Shown: in pieces, positions 25,445-34,889 of the stretch
Layout: every line of letters starts with the position of its first letter
Position numbering within the stretch: position 1 is the stretch's first letter
Position numbers and translations under genes: made by a program
Source: Bradyrhizobium sp. WBOS07
Lineage (GTDB): Bacteria > Pseudomonadota > Alphaproteobacteria > Rhizobiales > Xanthobacteraceae
DNA length: 64,000 bases
NCBI RefSeq assembly: GCF_024585165.1
Contig: NZ_CP029008.1
Location: 6,467,501 to 6,531,500 of the forward strand
Direction of reading: 5' to 3'
Notes under the pieces: generated by a model
Told to the model about the DNA's origin: nothing
The model's database searches: none
Seen by the model: the letters and a program-made list of their open reading frames with translations, nothing else

Positions 25445-25554
25445 AGCGTCCCGACACGCCTTTCCCTCGGCACTGGATCTACTACATCGCGCTGAAGATC
25501 GCGCTGCTCGCGGGCGCGGTGGCGCTGGTGCTCAAGCTGTATGGGATGTGGTGA
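25441..25554 (+). CDS. Single-span membrane peptide, 37 residues
   Basis: A very short gene that begins on the ATGA overlap with cysS and ends 5 bases before the GNAT gene, so every spacing argues for real, coupled translation. The product begins [12 protein letters not shown] and continues into one hydrophobic helix ([20 protein letters not shown]), ending GMW. It has no known domain. It might be a small inner-membrane protein; its conservation is the key question. Confidence 0.6.
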   Translation: MKRPDTPFPRHWIYYIALKIALLAGAVALVLKLYGMW

Positions 25555-25559
25555 GGACG

Positions 25560-26051
25560 ATGGGACAGACTTTGCCAAAGCCCGCACTTCGGCCGTTCCT
25601 GCCCGAGGACGTCCCGCTGCTCGCCGCGATCTTTACCGCCAGCATCGAAGAGCTGACCGGCGAGGATTATAGCGAGGCGCAGCAGCAGGCCTGGATGGAG
25701 CTCGCGGAAGGCGAAGAGTTCGGCAAGCACCTCGCGGCCGACCTGACCCTGATCGCGACCATCGAAGGCTCGCCGGTTGGTTTTGCGTCGCTGCGCGGCA
25801 CCGACCACATCCGCATGCTCTATGTGCATCCGGCCGTAGCCGGGCACGGCATCGCCACCATGCTGGTCGACGCGCTGGAGAAGCTTGCCGGCGGCCGCGG
25901 TGCGGCGAGCCTGTCGGTCGACGCCAGCGACACCGCCGAGGGCTTTTTCGCCAAGCGCGGCTACACCGCCCAGCAGCGCAACAGCGTCACCGTCAACGAC
26001 GAATGGCTCGCCAACACCACGATGAAGAAGACGCTCGGAGGCGGGCAATGA
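25560..26051 (+). CDS. GNAT family N-acetyltransferase
   Basis: A 163-residue acyl-CoA-dependent acetyltransferase. It shows the GNAT core: LRPFLPEDVPLLAAIF at the start, the beta4 strand IRMLYVHPAVAG, then the acetyl-CoA loop HPAVAGHGIATML (an Arg/Gln-x-x-Gly-x-Gly/Ala-type turn near residue 95). The C-terminal GFFAKRGYTAQQRNSVTVND matches small YafP-like GNATs. The start is ATG 25560; a longer upstream frame overlaps cysS. Its stop overlaps the cimA start (ATGA). Substrate unknown. Confidence 0.87.
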   Translation: MGQTLPKPALRPFLPEDVPLLAAIFTASIEELTGEDYSEAQQQAWMELAEGEEFGKHLAADLTLIATIEGSPVGFASLRGTDHIRMLYVHPAVAGHGIATMLVDALEKLAGGRGAASLSVDASDTAEGFFAKRGYTAQQRNSVTVNDEWLANTTMKKTLGGGQ

Positions 26052-27646
26052 GCAAGGAGCGTCTTTATCTGTTCGACACCACGCTGCGCGACGGCGCGCA
26101 GACCAACGGCGTCGACTTCACGCTGACCGACAAGCAGGTCATCGCCGCGATGCTCGACGACCTCGGCATCGATTATGTCGAAGGCGGCTATCCCGGCGCC
26201 AATCCGCTCGACAGCGAGTTCTTTGCCAGCAAGCCCAAGCTCGATCATGCCCGCTTCACCGCGTTCGGCATGACGCGACGGGCCGGGCGCTCGGTCTCGA
26301 ACGATCCGGGCGTGGCCGGGCTGTTGGAAGCGAAGGCGGATGCGATCTGCTTCGTGGCGAAGGCCTCGGCCTATCAGGTGCGCGTCGCGCTGGAGACGAC
26401 GAAAGAAGAGAACCTCGCCTCGATCCGCGACAGCGTCGCGGCCGCGAAGGCCGCCGGCCGCGAGGTCATGCTCGATTGCGAGCATTTCTTCGACGGCTAC
26501 AAGGAAGATGCCGCATTCGCGCTGGCCTGCGCCAAGACGGCCTTCGATGCCGGCGCGCGCTGGGTGGTGCTGTGCGATACCAACGGCGGCACCATGCCTG
26601 ACGAGGTCGAGGCCATCGTCACCGAGGTGACGAAGCACATCCCCGGCGATCACGTCGGCATCCACGCCCATAATGACACCGAGCAGGCGGTGGCCAATTC
26701 GCTCGCCGCGGTGCGGGCCGGCGCGCGGCAGATCCAGGGCACGCTGAACGGCCTCGGCGAGCGCTGCGGCAACGCCAATCTCTGCTCGCTGATCCCGACG
26801 CTGAAGTTGAAGCAGGGTTTTGCCGACGCCTTCGAGATCGGCGTCACGACGGAAAAGCTGGCGACGCTCGTCAAGGTCTCGCGCACGCTCGACGACATGC
26901 TCAACCGCGTTCCGAACCGGCATGCTCCTTACGTCGGCGAGAGCGCCTTCGTCACCAAGACCGGCATTCATGCCTCCGCGGTGCTGAAGGATCCGCAGAC
27001 CTACGAGCACGTGCTGCCGGAGACGGTGGGCAATCACCGCAAGGTGCTGGTCTCGGACCAGGCCGGTCGGTCCAACGTCATCGCCGAGCTCGAGCGGGCC
27101 GGCATTCCCTACGAGAAGAGCGATCCCAAGCTGACGCGCCTCGTCGAGGAGCTGAAGGAGCGCGAGGCGCAAGGCTACGCCTACGAGTCCGCCAACGCGT
27201 CCTTCGAGCTGCTGGCGCGTCGCACGCTCGGCAAGGTGCCGCATTATTTCGAGGTCGAGCAGTTCGACGTCAATGTCGAGCAGCGCTACAACGCGCTCGG
27301 CGAACGCGTCACCGTGGCGCTCGCGGTGGTGAAGGTTGACGTCGCCGGCGAGCACCTGATCTCGGCGGCCGAGGGCAACGGCCCCGTCAACGCGCTCGAC
27401 GTCGCCATGCGCAAGGACCTCGGCAAGTACCAGAAATACATCGAGGGCTTGAGGCTGATCGATTACCGGGTGCGTATCCTCAACGGCGGCACCGGCGCGG
27501 TCACGCGCGTGCTGATCGAGAGCGAGGACGAGAACGGCGACAGCTGGACCACAGTCGGCGTCTCCCCGAACATCATCGACGCCTCGTTCCAGGCGCTGAT
27601 GGATTCGGTGATCTACAAGCTCGTGAAGTCGGGCGCGCCGGCGTAA
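26048..27646 (+). CDS. cimA: (R)-citramalate synthase
   Basis: CimA condenses pyruvate with acetyl-CoA to (R)-citramalate, opening a threonine-independent route to isoleucine. The 532-residue protein has LFDTTLRDGAQT at residue 9, the DIGYVEGGYPGANPLD-like substrate stretch, CDTNGGTMPDEV, the metal-binding HAHNDTEQAVANSL, and a C-terminal LeuA-type regulatory domain (RILNGGTGAVTRVLIES). The length matches the citramalate synthase branch rather than LeuA or NifV. It overlaps the GNAT gene by 4 bases. Confidence 0.93.
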   Translation: MSKERLYLFDTTLRDGAQTNGVDFTLTDKQVIAAMLDDLGIDYVEGGYPGANPLDSEFFASKPKLDHARFTAFGMTRRAGRSVSNDPGVAGLLEAKADAICFVAKASAYQVRVALETTKEENLASIRDSVAAAKAAGREVMLDCEHFFDGYKEDAAFALACAKTAFDAGARWVVLCDTNGGTMPDEVEAIVTEVTKHIPGDHVGIHAHNDTEQAVANSLAAVRAGARQIQGTLNGLGERCGNANLCSLIPTLKLKQGFADAFEIGVTTEKLATLVKVSRTLDDMLNRVPNRHAPYVGESAFVTKTGIHASAVLKDPQTYEHVLPETVGNHRKVLVSDQAGRSNVIAELERAGIPYEKSDPKLTRLVEELKEREAQGYAYESANASFELLARRTLGKVPHYFEVEQFDVNVEQRYNALGERVTVALAVVKVDVAGEHLISAAEGNGPVNALDVAMRKDLGKYQKYIEGLRLIDYRVRILNGGTGAVTRVLIESEDENGDSWTTVGVSPNIIDASFQALMDSVIYKLVKSGAPA

Positions 27647-27658
27647 GCCCTACAGCGG

Positions 27659-27761
27659 CTGTCATACCCCGCCAAGGCGGGGTATCCAGTACGCCGCGGC
27701 CTCTCCGCACGTCGCAACGTCTCGGAGTACTGGATCGTCCGGTCGAGCCGGGCGATGACAG
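27659..27761. repeat. Dispersed palindromic repeat, copy 2 of the CTGTCAT...ATGACAG family
   Basis: The ends CTGTCAT (27659-27665) and ATGACAG (27755-27761) are inverted, with inner GTATCCAGTACGCCGCGG and GGAGTACTGGATC. It also contains a local hairpin ACCCCGCC-AA-GGCGGGGT. It lies between cimA and the VOC gene and could terminate the cysS-cimA transcript. Confidence 0.85.
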
Positions 27762-27780
27762 CGGAGCGAGGAGGGGACCA

Positions 27781-28158
27781 ATGATCGACCACATTTCCGT
27801 CGGCGTCAGCGATCTCGAGCGCGCCGCGAAATTCTATGAGGCGACGCTCGCAGCGCTTGGCCTTGCGCGCCTCGTCACGCGGCCGCGGACAGTCGGCTTC
27901 GGCAAGGCCTATCCCGAGTTCTGGATCAATCTGCGCGAGAACATGCCGCCTGTAGCCCGGGAAAGCGGCGTGCACATCTGCCTGCGGGCCAAGACGACGG
28001 ACGAGGTCAATGCGTTTCATGCCGCGGCTCTCGCGGCGGGCGGGGCCTCCGACGGTGCGCCCGGCATCCGACCGCACGATCGCGTGCGCTACTACGCGGC
28101 GTTCGTCGTCGATCCCGACGGCAACCGCATCGAGGCGGTGACGTTTCCGCAGGAATAG
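27781..28158 (+). CDS. VOC family protein (glyoxalase-like)
   Basis: A single-domain, 125-residue vicinal oxygen chelate protein. Marks are IDHISVGVSDLERAAKFYE (first metal His), the paired beta-alpha-beta-beta-beta units and the C-terminal FVVDPDGNRIEAVTF (Glu metal ligand). Two such domains from a dimer usually form the active site. Substrates of this type range from methylglyoxal to antibiotics, so none is assigned. It converges on the LOG gene with a 4-base gap. Confidence 0.88.
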   Translation: MIDHISVGVSDLERAAKFYEATLAALGLARLVTRPRTVGFGKAYPEFWINLRENMPPVARESGVHICLRAKTTDEVNAFHAAALAAGGASDGAPGIRPHDRVRYYAAFVVDPDGNRIEAVTFPQE

Positions 28159-28162
28159 CGCC

Positions 28163-28777
28163 CTACAGCCGGCGCGCCACGTCGGGCGCGAGATCGCGCT
28201 GGCTGTCCGGAATCTGCGCAGCAGCGGCGCGCAATCGCGGAACGATCTCCTCGACCCTGTCGGCCTTCAGGATATCGACGGTGAGACCGGCGCGGATGAA
28301 CTCGGTTTGGCGCATGTGGGCCACCAGAGAGAACAGCGGCTCCCAGAAATTGTCGATATTGGCGAGCAGCACGGGCTTGGCGTGACGACCGAGCTGCTGC
28401 CAGGTCAATTGCTCGACCAGCTCCTCGAGCGTGCCGAGCCCGCCGGGCAGGGCGACGAAGGCGTCGGAGCGTTCGAACATCAGCCGTTTGCGCTCGTGCA
28501 TGTCGGGCGTGACGACCATCTCCTGCACGCGCGTCAGTGCGTTCTCGCGCATCCGCAGGAAGTCGGGGATGATGCCGGTGACCGTGCCGCCGTGATCGAG
28601 CACGGAGGTTGCGACCGCCCCCATCAGCCCGAGCGAGCCGCCGCCATAAACGAGGCGGATCTTGCTATCCGCCAGCGCCTTGCCGAGCGCTTTCGCCGCC
28701 TCGATGAAGTTGGGATTGGTTCCAGGGCCGGAGCCGCAATAGACACAGACGGTTTTGATCGTGCTCATTGGTGCCAT
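28163..28777 (-). CDS. LOG family nucleoside-5'-monophosphate phosphoribohydrolase
   Basis: LOG family enzymes release the base from nucleotide 5'-monophosphates; those acting on cytokinin ribotides produce active cytokinins. The 204-residue protein has VCVYCGSGPG at the start, the VYGGGSLGLMG nucleotide loop, MHERKRLM and the diagnostic PGGLGTLEE motif. In plant-associated bacteria such genes can contribute to cytokinin signals, but housekeeping 5'-nucleotidase-like roles are equally possible. Either ATG 28777 or 28768 may be the start. It is divergent from the ABC exporter gene. Confidence 0.93.
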   Translation of the reverse strand: MAPMSTIKTVCVYCGSGPGTNPNFIEAAKALGKALADSKIRLVYGGGSLGLMGAVATSVLDHGGTVTGIIPDFLRMRENALTRVQEMVVTPDMHERKRLMFERSDAFVALPGGLGTLEELVEQLTWQQLGRHAKPVLLANIDNFWEPLFSLVAHMRQTEFIRAGLTVDILKADRVEEIVPRLRAAAAQIPDSQRDLAPDVARRL

Positions 28778-28969
28778 GATGCATTGCAGCGAAGAGGCGT
28801 CAAGCCCTTCAGGTGATTCGATACTTCCGGAAATCTACCGGTAAATGGCGGCAAACAATCGAAGATTCGCCATTTGACGGGGTGCGCTGGCATCGGGAAG
28901 GCTCTATATGACAGGCGAAAATCGTAAATCTCGACGACGCCCGCATCCGGTGGGCTTTCAGGCTTCTTG

Positions 28970-30916
28970 ATGGACCAACCTCAATCGTTCGACGGCGCCG
29001 ACGTTCCTGCCGGCGGCCCGCCCGAGCAGGGGACGCTGATGGGCACGCTTGCGCATCTGTGGCCCTATATCTGGCCGGGCGACCGCTTCGACCTGAAGAT
29101 GCGCGTGGTGTGGTCGCTGGTGCTGCTGCTTGCGGCCAAGCTGATCACGCTCGCGGTCCCCTTCAGCTTCAAATGGGCGACGGACGCGCTGACCGGCGCC
29201 AACACCGCGCCGGTCGCGGCCGACAATTGGCAGCTCTGGGTGATCGCCTCGCCGTTATTGCTGACGGTGAGCTACGGCGTGATGCGCATCCTGATGGCGC
29301 TGCTGACGCAATGGCGCGACGGCATCTTCGCGCGCGTCGCCATGCACGCGGTGCGCAAGCTCGCCACCATCACCTTCATCCACATGCACGAGCTGTCGCT
29401 GCGCTTCCACCTCGAGCGCAAGACCGGCGGCCTGACCCGCGTGCTCGAGCGCGGCCGCGAAGGCATCGAGGTCATCGTCCGCATGGTGATCCTGCAGCTG
29501 ATCCCGACCATCGTCGAGGTCTCGCTGCTGATGGCCGTGCTGCTCTGGCAGTTCGACTGGCGCTACGTGGTCGCGACCCTGATCATGGTCGCGCTCTACA
29601 TGTACTACACCTACATCGCGACCGAGTGGCGGATCGGCATCCGCCGCAAGATGAACGATTCCGACACCGAGGCGAACACCAAGGCGATCGACTCGCTGCT
29701 CAACTACGAGACCGTGAAATATTTCAGCGCCGAGGCGCGCGAGGCGCAGCGCTACGACAAATCGGTGGAGCGCTACGAGGAAGCCAGCGTCCGCACCTAC
29801 ACCTCGCTCGCGGTGCTCAACACCGGCCAGGCGGTGATCTTCACGCTGGGCCTGACCGCGACCATGCTGATGTGCGCGATCGGCGTGCGCAACGGCACCA
29901 ACACGGTCGGCGATTTCGTGCTGGTCAACGCCATGATGATCCAGCTCTACCAGCCCCTCAACTTCATGGGCATGGTCTATCGCGAGATCAAGCAGGCGAT
30001 CATCGACATCGAGAAGATGTTCGGCGTGCTCGGCCGCGAGGCCGAGATCAAGGACGCCCCCGATGCCAAGCCGCTGGTCGTCTCCGCCGGCACCGTGCGC
30101 TTCGAGGACGTGCGCTTCGCCTATGAGCCGACGCGTCCGATCCTCAAGGGCATCAGCTTCGAGGTGCCGGCCGGCAAGACCGTCGCCATCGTCGGCCCGT
30201 CGGGCGCAGGCAAGTCGACCATCTCGCGGCTGCTGTTCCGCCTCTATGACGTCTCCGGCGGCAGGATTCTGATCGACGGCCAGGACATCCGCGCGGTGAC
30301 GCAGGATTCGCTCCGCGCCTCGATCGGCATGGTGCCGCAGGATACCGTGCTGTTCAACGACACCATTCGCTACAACATCCGCTACGGTCGCTGGGACGCC
30401 AGCGATGCCGAGGTCGAGGAAGCGGCGCAACTGGCGCAGATCGACCGTTTCATCCGCATGGCGCCGAAGGGCTACGAGACGCAGGTCGGGGAGCGTGGGC
30501 TCAAGCTGTCCGGCGGCGAGAAGCAGCGCGTCGCGATCGCGCGCACCGTCTTGAAGGCGCCGCCGATCCTGGTGTTGGACGAGGCAACCTCGGCGCTCGA
30601 TACCCACACCGAGCACGAGATCCAGGGCGCGCTCGACCGCGTGGCGAAGAACCGCACCTCGCTGGTGATCGCGCACCGGCTCTCGACCATCGTCGGGGCC
30701 GACGAGATCATCGTGCTGGATCAGGGCCGCATCGCCGAGCGGGGCACCCACGCCAAGCTGCTCGCCCATGGCGGCCTCTATGCCAGCATGTGGAACAGGC
30801 AGCGCGAGGCGGAGGCGGCGCGCGAGAAGCTGGCCCAGATGGCCGATACCGGCGAGGCCCCCAACCGGGAGCCGCCCCCGGTCGATGACGCCCTGACGAC
30901 GCCGGCGGCGGTGTGA
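28970..30916 (+). CDS. ABC transporter, ATM1/HMT1 type (half-transporter)
   Basis: A 648-residue half-transporter with six membrane helices followed by one ATPase domain. The nucleotide-binding domain has Walker A GPSGAGKST (about residue 412), the Q-loop, the signature LSGGEKQR, Walker B ILVLDEATSALD and the switch His in IAHRLST. The membrane domain carries NTKAIDSLLNYETVKYFSAE, a stretch typical of the Atm1/HMT1 clade, which exports glutathione-linked sulfur or metal conjugates. The start is ATG 28970, just after an in-frame TTG. Confidence 0.92.
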   Translation: MDQPQSFDGADVPAGGPPEQGTLMGTLAHLWPYIWPGDRFDLKMRVVWSLVLLLAAKLITLAVPFSFKWATDALTGANTAPVAADNWQLWVIASPLLLTVSYGVMRILMALLTQWRDGIFARVAMHAVRKLATITFIHMHELSLRFHLERKTGGLTRVLERGREGIEVIVRMVILQLIPTIVEVSLLMAVLLWQFDWRYVVATLIMVALYMYYTYIATEWRIGIRRKMNDSDTEANTKAIDSLLNYETVKYFSAEAREAQRYDKSVERYEEASVRTYTSLAVLNTGQAVIFTLGLTATMLMCAIGVRNGTNTVGDFVLVNAMMIQLYQPLNFMGMVYREIKQAIIDIEKMFGVLGREAEIKDAPDAKPLVVSAGTVRFEDVRFAYEPTRPILKGISFEVPAGKTVAIVGPSGAGKSTISRLLFRLYDVSGGRILIDGQDIRAVTQDSLRASIGMVPQDTVLFNDTIRYNIRYGRWDASDAEVEEAAQLAQIDRFIRMAPKGYETQVGERGLKLSGGEKQRVAIARTVLKAPPILVLDEATSALDTHTEHEIQGALDRVAKNRTSLVIAHRLSTIVGADEIIVLDQGRIAERGTHAKLLAHGGLYASMWNRQREAEAAREKLAQMADTGEAPNREPPPVDDALTTPAAV

Positions 30917-30991
30917 CCTTGTCTCCGGTCCCAACTCTGGCCTAAACAGGCCCGCGCGACCTGCGCCATCAACCCCGAGCGGCAGATAACG

Positions 30992-31690
30992 ATGTCCATT
31001 CTCGATTCGATCCAGCGTCAGATCCCGCCGATCCACAAGGAGGGTTATCCCTTCATCGGCGGCTTTGCGCTGGCCAGCCTGGTCCTGTTCTGGCTGTGGT
31101 CGCCTCTGGGCTGGATCGGCACGATCCTGACCGTGTGGTGCGCGCTGTTCTTCCGCGATCCCGTGCGCGTGACGCCGGTGCGCGAGGGGCTGGTGGTGTC
31201 GCCTGCCGACGGCCGCGTCTCGATGATCACCATGGCGCTGCCGCCGGCCGAGCTCGGGCTCGGCGACCGGCCGCTGCCGCGCATCTCGGTGTTCATGAGC
31301 GTGTTCAATTGCCACGTGAACCGCGCGCCCGTCGCGGGCCGGGTGGACCGCATCGCCTACCGCCCCGGACTCTTCATCAATGCCGAGCTCGACAAGGCCA
31401 GCGAGGACAACGAGCGCAACTCGCTGGTCATCTCGACACCGACGGCTCGCATCGGTGTGGTGCAGATCGCAGGCCTCGTCGCCAAGCGCATCGTCTGCTT
31501 CGTCCGGGAAGGCCAGGCGATCGGCGCCGGCGAACGCTTCGGCCTGATCCGCTTCGGCTCGCGGCTCGACGTCTATCTGCCCGTCGGCACCAAGGCGCTG
31601 GTCTCGGAAGGGCAGACCGCCATCGCCGGCGAGACGATTTTGGCCGATCTTGCCGGCGACGACCCCGGCCGCGCCTTCCGCGCCAATTAA
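30992..31690 (+). CDS. psd: Phosphatidylserine decarboxylase
   Basis: Psd converts phosphatidylserine to phosphatidylethanolamine at the inner membrane. The 232-residue proenzyme matches the short proteobacterial form. It has a membrane segment ([15 protein letters not shown]), [31 protein letters not shown] and, near residue 190, [12 protein letters not shown], where cleavage between Gly and Ser would generate the pyruvoyl cofactor. It is followed 85 bases later by pssA, which makes its substrate, so the pair forms the phosphatidylethanolamine pathway. Confidence 0.95.
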   Translation: MSILDSIQRQIPPIHKEGYPFIGGFALASLVLFWLWSPLGWIGTILTVWCALFFRDPVRVTPVREGLVVSPADGRVSMITMALPPAELGLGDRPLPRISVFMSVFNCHVNRAPVAGRVDRIAYRPGLFINAELDKASEDNERNSLVISTPTARIGVVQIAGLVAKRIVCFVREGQAIGAGERFGLIRFGSRLDVYLPVGTKALVSEGQTAIAGETILADLAGDDPGRAFRAN

Positions 31691-31775
31691 CCAATAGTCG
31701 GTCTAGGAGGGCCTTCCGCTGCGATGGCGGAGGGGGGCGCGGCTTGCTATATCTCGCCTTGAGGTGAGGACAGCC

Positions 31776-32657
31776 ATGACGCCCTACGATCTGAGAGATC
31801 CCGATGTACGCCGCCGCCGGTTCCGCCCGATTCCGGTGCGGATGCTGGTGCCCAACGTCATTACGCTGCTGGCGATCTGCGCCGGCCTGACCTCGATCCG
31901 GCTGTCGATCGAAGGGCGGATGTCGCTCGCCGTCTATGCCATCGTGTTCGCGGCCGCGCTCGACGGTATCGACGGGCGCATCGCGCGCATGATCAAGGGC
32001 CAGTCCAAGTTCGGCGCCGAGCTCGACAGCCTTGCCGATTTCGTCAATTTCGGCGTCGCGCCCGGTCTGATGCTGTATTTCTGGCAGTTGCACGAGCTCG
32101 GCAATGCCGGCTGGATCGCTGCCATGGTGTTTGCGATTTCCGGCGGCCTGCGCCTGGCGCGCTTCAACGCCACCATGGACGATCCCAACAAGCCGGCCTT
32201 TGCCGCCAATTTCTTCACCGGCGTGCCGGCGCCGGCCGGCGCGATCACCGTGCTGCTGCCGATCTACGTCGCCTTCCTCGATCTCGGCCGCATGCCTGCG
32301 GCGGTGACGGCGGCCTACACGCTCCTGATCGCTTTCCTGATGGTGTCGCGCCTGCCGGTGTTCTCCGGCAAGACCAAGCGCATGCGCGTGCCGCCGGAGC
32401 TGGTGCTGCCGGCCTTCGTCGCGGTGATCGTCTTCATCGCGCTGCTGATCGCCTATCCCTGGCACGTGCTGTCGATCGGCACGGTGCTGTATCTTCTCGC
32501 TTTGCCGCTCGGCTACAAATCCTATCGCGACCAGGCCCGCGCGATGGAGGCTGCGGCGCCGGCGGGAGACGAGGTCTCTTCGCCGCCCTCGGCGCCGACG
32601 CTGACGAATCTGTCGGAGCCGCCGCAGGACGACGACCGGCCCGGACGGCTGCACTGA
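31776..32657 (+). CDS. pssA: CDP-diacylglycerol--serine O-phosphatidyltransferase
   Basis: PssA joins CDP-diacylglycerol and serine to phosphatidylserine. The 293-residue membrane protein has the CDP-alcohol phosphotransferase motif DGIDGRIARMIKG followed by GAELDSLAD (Asp residues holding the metal). About eight helices are expected. I place the start at ATG 31776, with GAGGTGAGGA just upstream, in preference to GTG 31764. It pairs with psd directly upstream. Confidence 0.95.
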   Translation: MTPYDLRDPDVRRRRFRPIPVRMLVPNVITLLAICAGLTSIRLSIEGRMSLAVYAIVFAAALDGIDGRIARMIKGQSKFGAELDSLADFVNFGVAPGLMLYFWQLHELGNAGWIAAMVFAISGGLRLARFNATMDDPNKPAFAANFFTGVPAPAGAITVLLPIYVAFLDLGRMPAAVTAAYTLLIAFLMVSRLPVFSGKTKRMRVPPELVLPAFVAVIVFIALLIAYPWHVLSIGTVLYLLALPLGYKSYRDQARAMEAAAPAGDEVSSPPSAPTLTNLSEPPQDDDRPGRLH

Positions 32658-32777
32658 GCAGCGACACGCGGATATCTGCCATGAGGCCCCCCGAGTTGGG
32701 TTGAGACCCGATCTCGGCTATATCGCCCTGTGACGGCGGCATCGCGTCAATCAGCCGCCAATTTGGGAGAGAACGCC

Positions 32778-33497
32778 GTGACCGATAAAGCGACCGGGCC
32801 GCTGCCCGCTTCCGTCCTCGAAGCGCTGGGCCGCTACGACACGCCGACGATCTGCAATGCCATGGAGATCGTGGCGCCCGAGCGCCGGCTGATCGGCTAC
32901 ACCACCAAGCAACTGGTCTGCCCGTTCCCCGATTTGCCGCCGATCGTCGGCTATGCCCGCACGGTTGCGATCCGCTCGGTGCTGAAATCCTCGCTTCCCG
33001 CCGAGGAGCAGTCGAAGCGCCGCATCGAATATTACGAATATGTCGGCACCGGCCATGGGCCGCGCATCTCCGTGATCCAGGACATCGACGGTCCCGACGT
33101 CGGCTACGGCGCGTTCTGGGGCGAGGTGCAGAGCAACGTGCACAAGGCACTCGGCTGCCTCGGCGTCATCACCGACGGCTCGATCCGCGACATCCCGCAA
33201 TGGGCCCCTGGCTTCCAGGCGCTGGCGGGCTCGATCGGGCCGTCCCACGCCTGGGTCCATGCCGAGAGCTTTGGCGGCGAGGTCCGCGTCGCCGGCATGA
33301 CCGTGAGGTCTGACGACCTGATCCACGCCGACCGGCACGGCGCCATCGTGATCCCGCTCGACGTCGCGGCAAAGCTGCCCGAGGCGGCCGAGCTCTGCGG
33401 CCGCCGCGAGACGCCGATTCTGGAGATCGCCCGCAGTCCCGATTTCTCGCTGGAGAAGCTGAAGGCCGCGCTGAAGCGCTCGGCGGAGATCCACTGA
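32778..33497 (+). CDS. RraA family protein (aldolase-like)
   Basis: A 239-residue RraA-fold protein. The family includes RNase E regulator RraA and class II HMG/CHA and oxaloacetate aldolases. The motif CLGVITDGSIRD near residue 130 carries the Arg-Asp pair used for metal and substrate in the aldolases, and WGEVQSNVHKALG is also typical. That favours an enzyme rather than an RNase E regulator. The start is GTG 32778, with GGGAGAG 6 bases upstream. It stands alone after pssA. Confidence 0.82.
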   Translation: MTDKATGPLPASVLEALGRYDTPTICNAMEIVAPERRLIGYTTKQLVCPFPDLPPIVGYARTVAIRSVLKSSLPAEEQSKRRIEYYEYVGTGHGPRISVIQDIDGPDVGYGAFWGEVQSNVHKALGCLGVITDGSIRDIPQWAPGFQALAGSIGPSHAWVHAESFGGEVRVAGMTVRSDDLIHADRHGAIVIPLDVAAKLPEAAELCGRRETPILEIARSPDFSLEKLKAALKRSAEIH

Positions 33498-33499
33498 GC

Positions 33500-33793
33500 C
33501 TACGGCGATGACGTCGGTCGCGGGCTGCCTTGTTCGGCCAGGAACAGGGCAGCCTGATCCGGCTCTCCCAGCACGGCGGCGGCACATCCGATCAGGGCGA
33601 AGCCGCCGGCGAAATCCCACAGGGTGATGTCGTCCGCGCTGTTGGGGCTGTGAAGCAATCGCGCCGCGAGCAGGGCGAAGGCCGCCTCGACAAAGAGCAG
33701 GGCGCTGAACGCCGGCAGGACCAGCTCCGGCTCGAGCAAATGGAGCGCCAGCACCGCCGGCAACGCGGTGAGAACACCGAATAGCGTCAACAT
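33500..33793 (-). CDS. Small polytopic membrane protein, unknown
   Basis: A 97-residue protein with about three membrane segments (LFGVLTALPAVLALHLL, LVLPAFSALLFVEAAFALLA, and ITLWDFAGGFALIGCAAAVL). No known domain is recognised. The start at ATG 33793 has GGGAG about 9 bases upstream. It ends 2 bases after the convergent RraA-like stop. It lies downstream of a decayed plsY on the same strand and may once have shared its transcript. Confidence 0.65.
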   Translation of the reverse strand: MLTLFGVLTALPAVLALHLLEPELVLPAFSALLFVEAAFALLAARLLHSPNSADDITLWDFAGGFALIGCAAAVLGEPDQAALFLAEQGSPRPTSSP

Positions 33794-33917
33794 TGCAGAT
33801 CGCTCCCGCGATTTGGCCTGCGCGGGCTGCAGAATAGCAGATCATTGAGGGGCCCGCCCGTGGCGCAGGGCCGCAGTTCGCTTGGGAACTCAGCTTCGAT
33901 GGCGAGCGAGCAGTTCC

Positions 33918-34590
33918 TTAAGCCTCCGGCCGTGGTTCCGGACTGAGTCGCCCGAACCGTGGCTCGGTCCCGGCGCTGAATGTTGGTGCGATGGCGCACG
34001 ATCACATAGATGCCACCTGCAAGCACCAGCAATCGATAGGGCAAGGGTTGCTCGAGGACGCAGACGAGGGCGATCGTCGTCAGCGCGGCCAGCATCGAGC
34101 CCAGCGAGACGATGCGCGAGACGGCCAAGGGCGACAGCAAAAGCGATTGCTGCTCCGAGCCCGACTGGCCACGCCATCGCAAGCAGGACGCCGAGCCCTG
34201 TCGCCGCGGATTTGCCGCCGGTGAAGTTCAGCCAAATCGAAAGGGCGTGTCCCAACAACGCGGCAAGTCCGGAAAGACACGCGGCCCAGTCGATCCAGCC
34301 TTGCGGATCGAGCGCGGCCGGCGGCGTGCCTGATGGAAACGTGAAAGCCCAGCCAAAGAACCAGCGGGCAAAGACGATTGCCGCGGCACCCTTGAGCACA
34401 TCAACCAGAAGCACAGCCAGCGCGGGCCATTTTCCGAGGATGCGCAGCACATTTGTTGCGCCGGTCGATTTGGAGCCGTGCTCCCTGATGTCGATACCCC
34501 TCAGCAGTTCCCAGCGAGATAACCGGTGGGCACAGAACCGAAGAGATAGGCGATGGCCAATCCAATCGCGCTCGCCAGCCAGAAAACCAT
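33918..34590 (-). pseudogene. plsY: Decayed plsY (glycerol-3-phosphate acyltransferase), at least three frameshifts
   Basis: Intact PlsY would acylate glycerol-3-phosphate. Piecing the frames together recovers most of the protein. Frame 1 from ATG 34590 gives MVFWLASAIGLAIAYLFGSV and PTGYLAG, then a stop at 34501. A second frame continues LLRGIDIREHGSKSTGATN, then GKWPALAVLLVDVLKG and LNFTGGKSAATGLGV. A shift near 34123 leads to AVSRIVSLGSMLAALTT and RHRTNIQR, and another near 33970 to GTEPRFG. Each break needs an indel; the last looks like a deletion in the LLAGTEP region. A second functional plsY or plsB should exist elsewhere. Sequencing error is unlikely for three separate breaks. Confidence 0.85.
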
Positions 34591-34889
34591 GGGAGAACCC
34601 CTCGACGCTCCAGTGTCGGCCATAACGGCTGCGCGTTCATGAGTCCGCCGCCCGGAGGGCGAGGACATCATCGGCCGAGGGCGCTTTTATGGTTAGTGAA
34701 ACGTTGAGATGCCTGTCGGCAAGCGGCAAAGCCGGCATCCCCCAAGCACACTGTCCCGGTCCGGCGTGCTGGCTCAACTTAACCTTTACGCGGCTTTAAG
34801 GGCGGCGCTCTAGGGTTTGCGATGCGGTTCGGGGTTGGGCCGCACCAGCGGCCAGGACGGCCGTTGTCGCGTACGCGTTGGAGTCGACA

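Noticed and set aside
29255..31315. 686-codon minus-strand frame opposite the ABC exporter and psd
   Set aside because: Antisense to firmly identified genes with clear motifs; its composition is shadow-like (His/Asp/Arg-rich).
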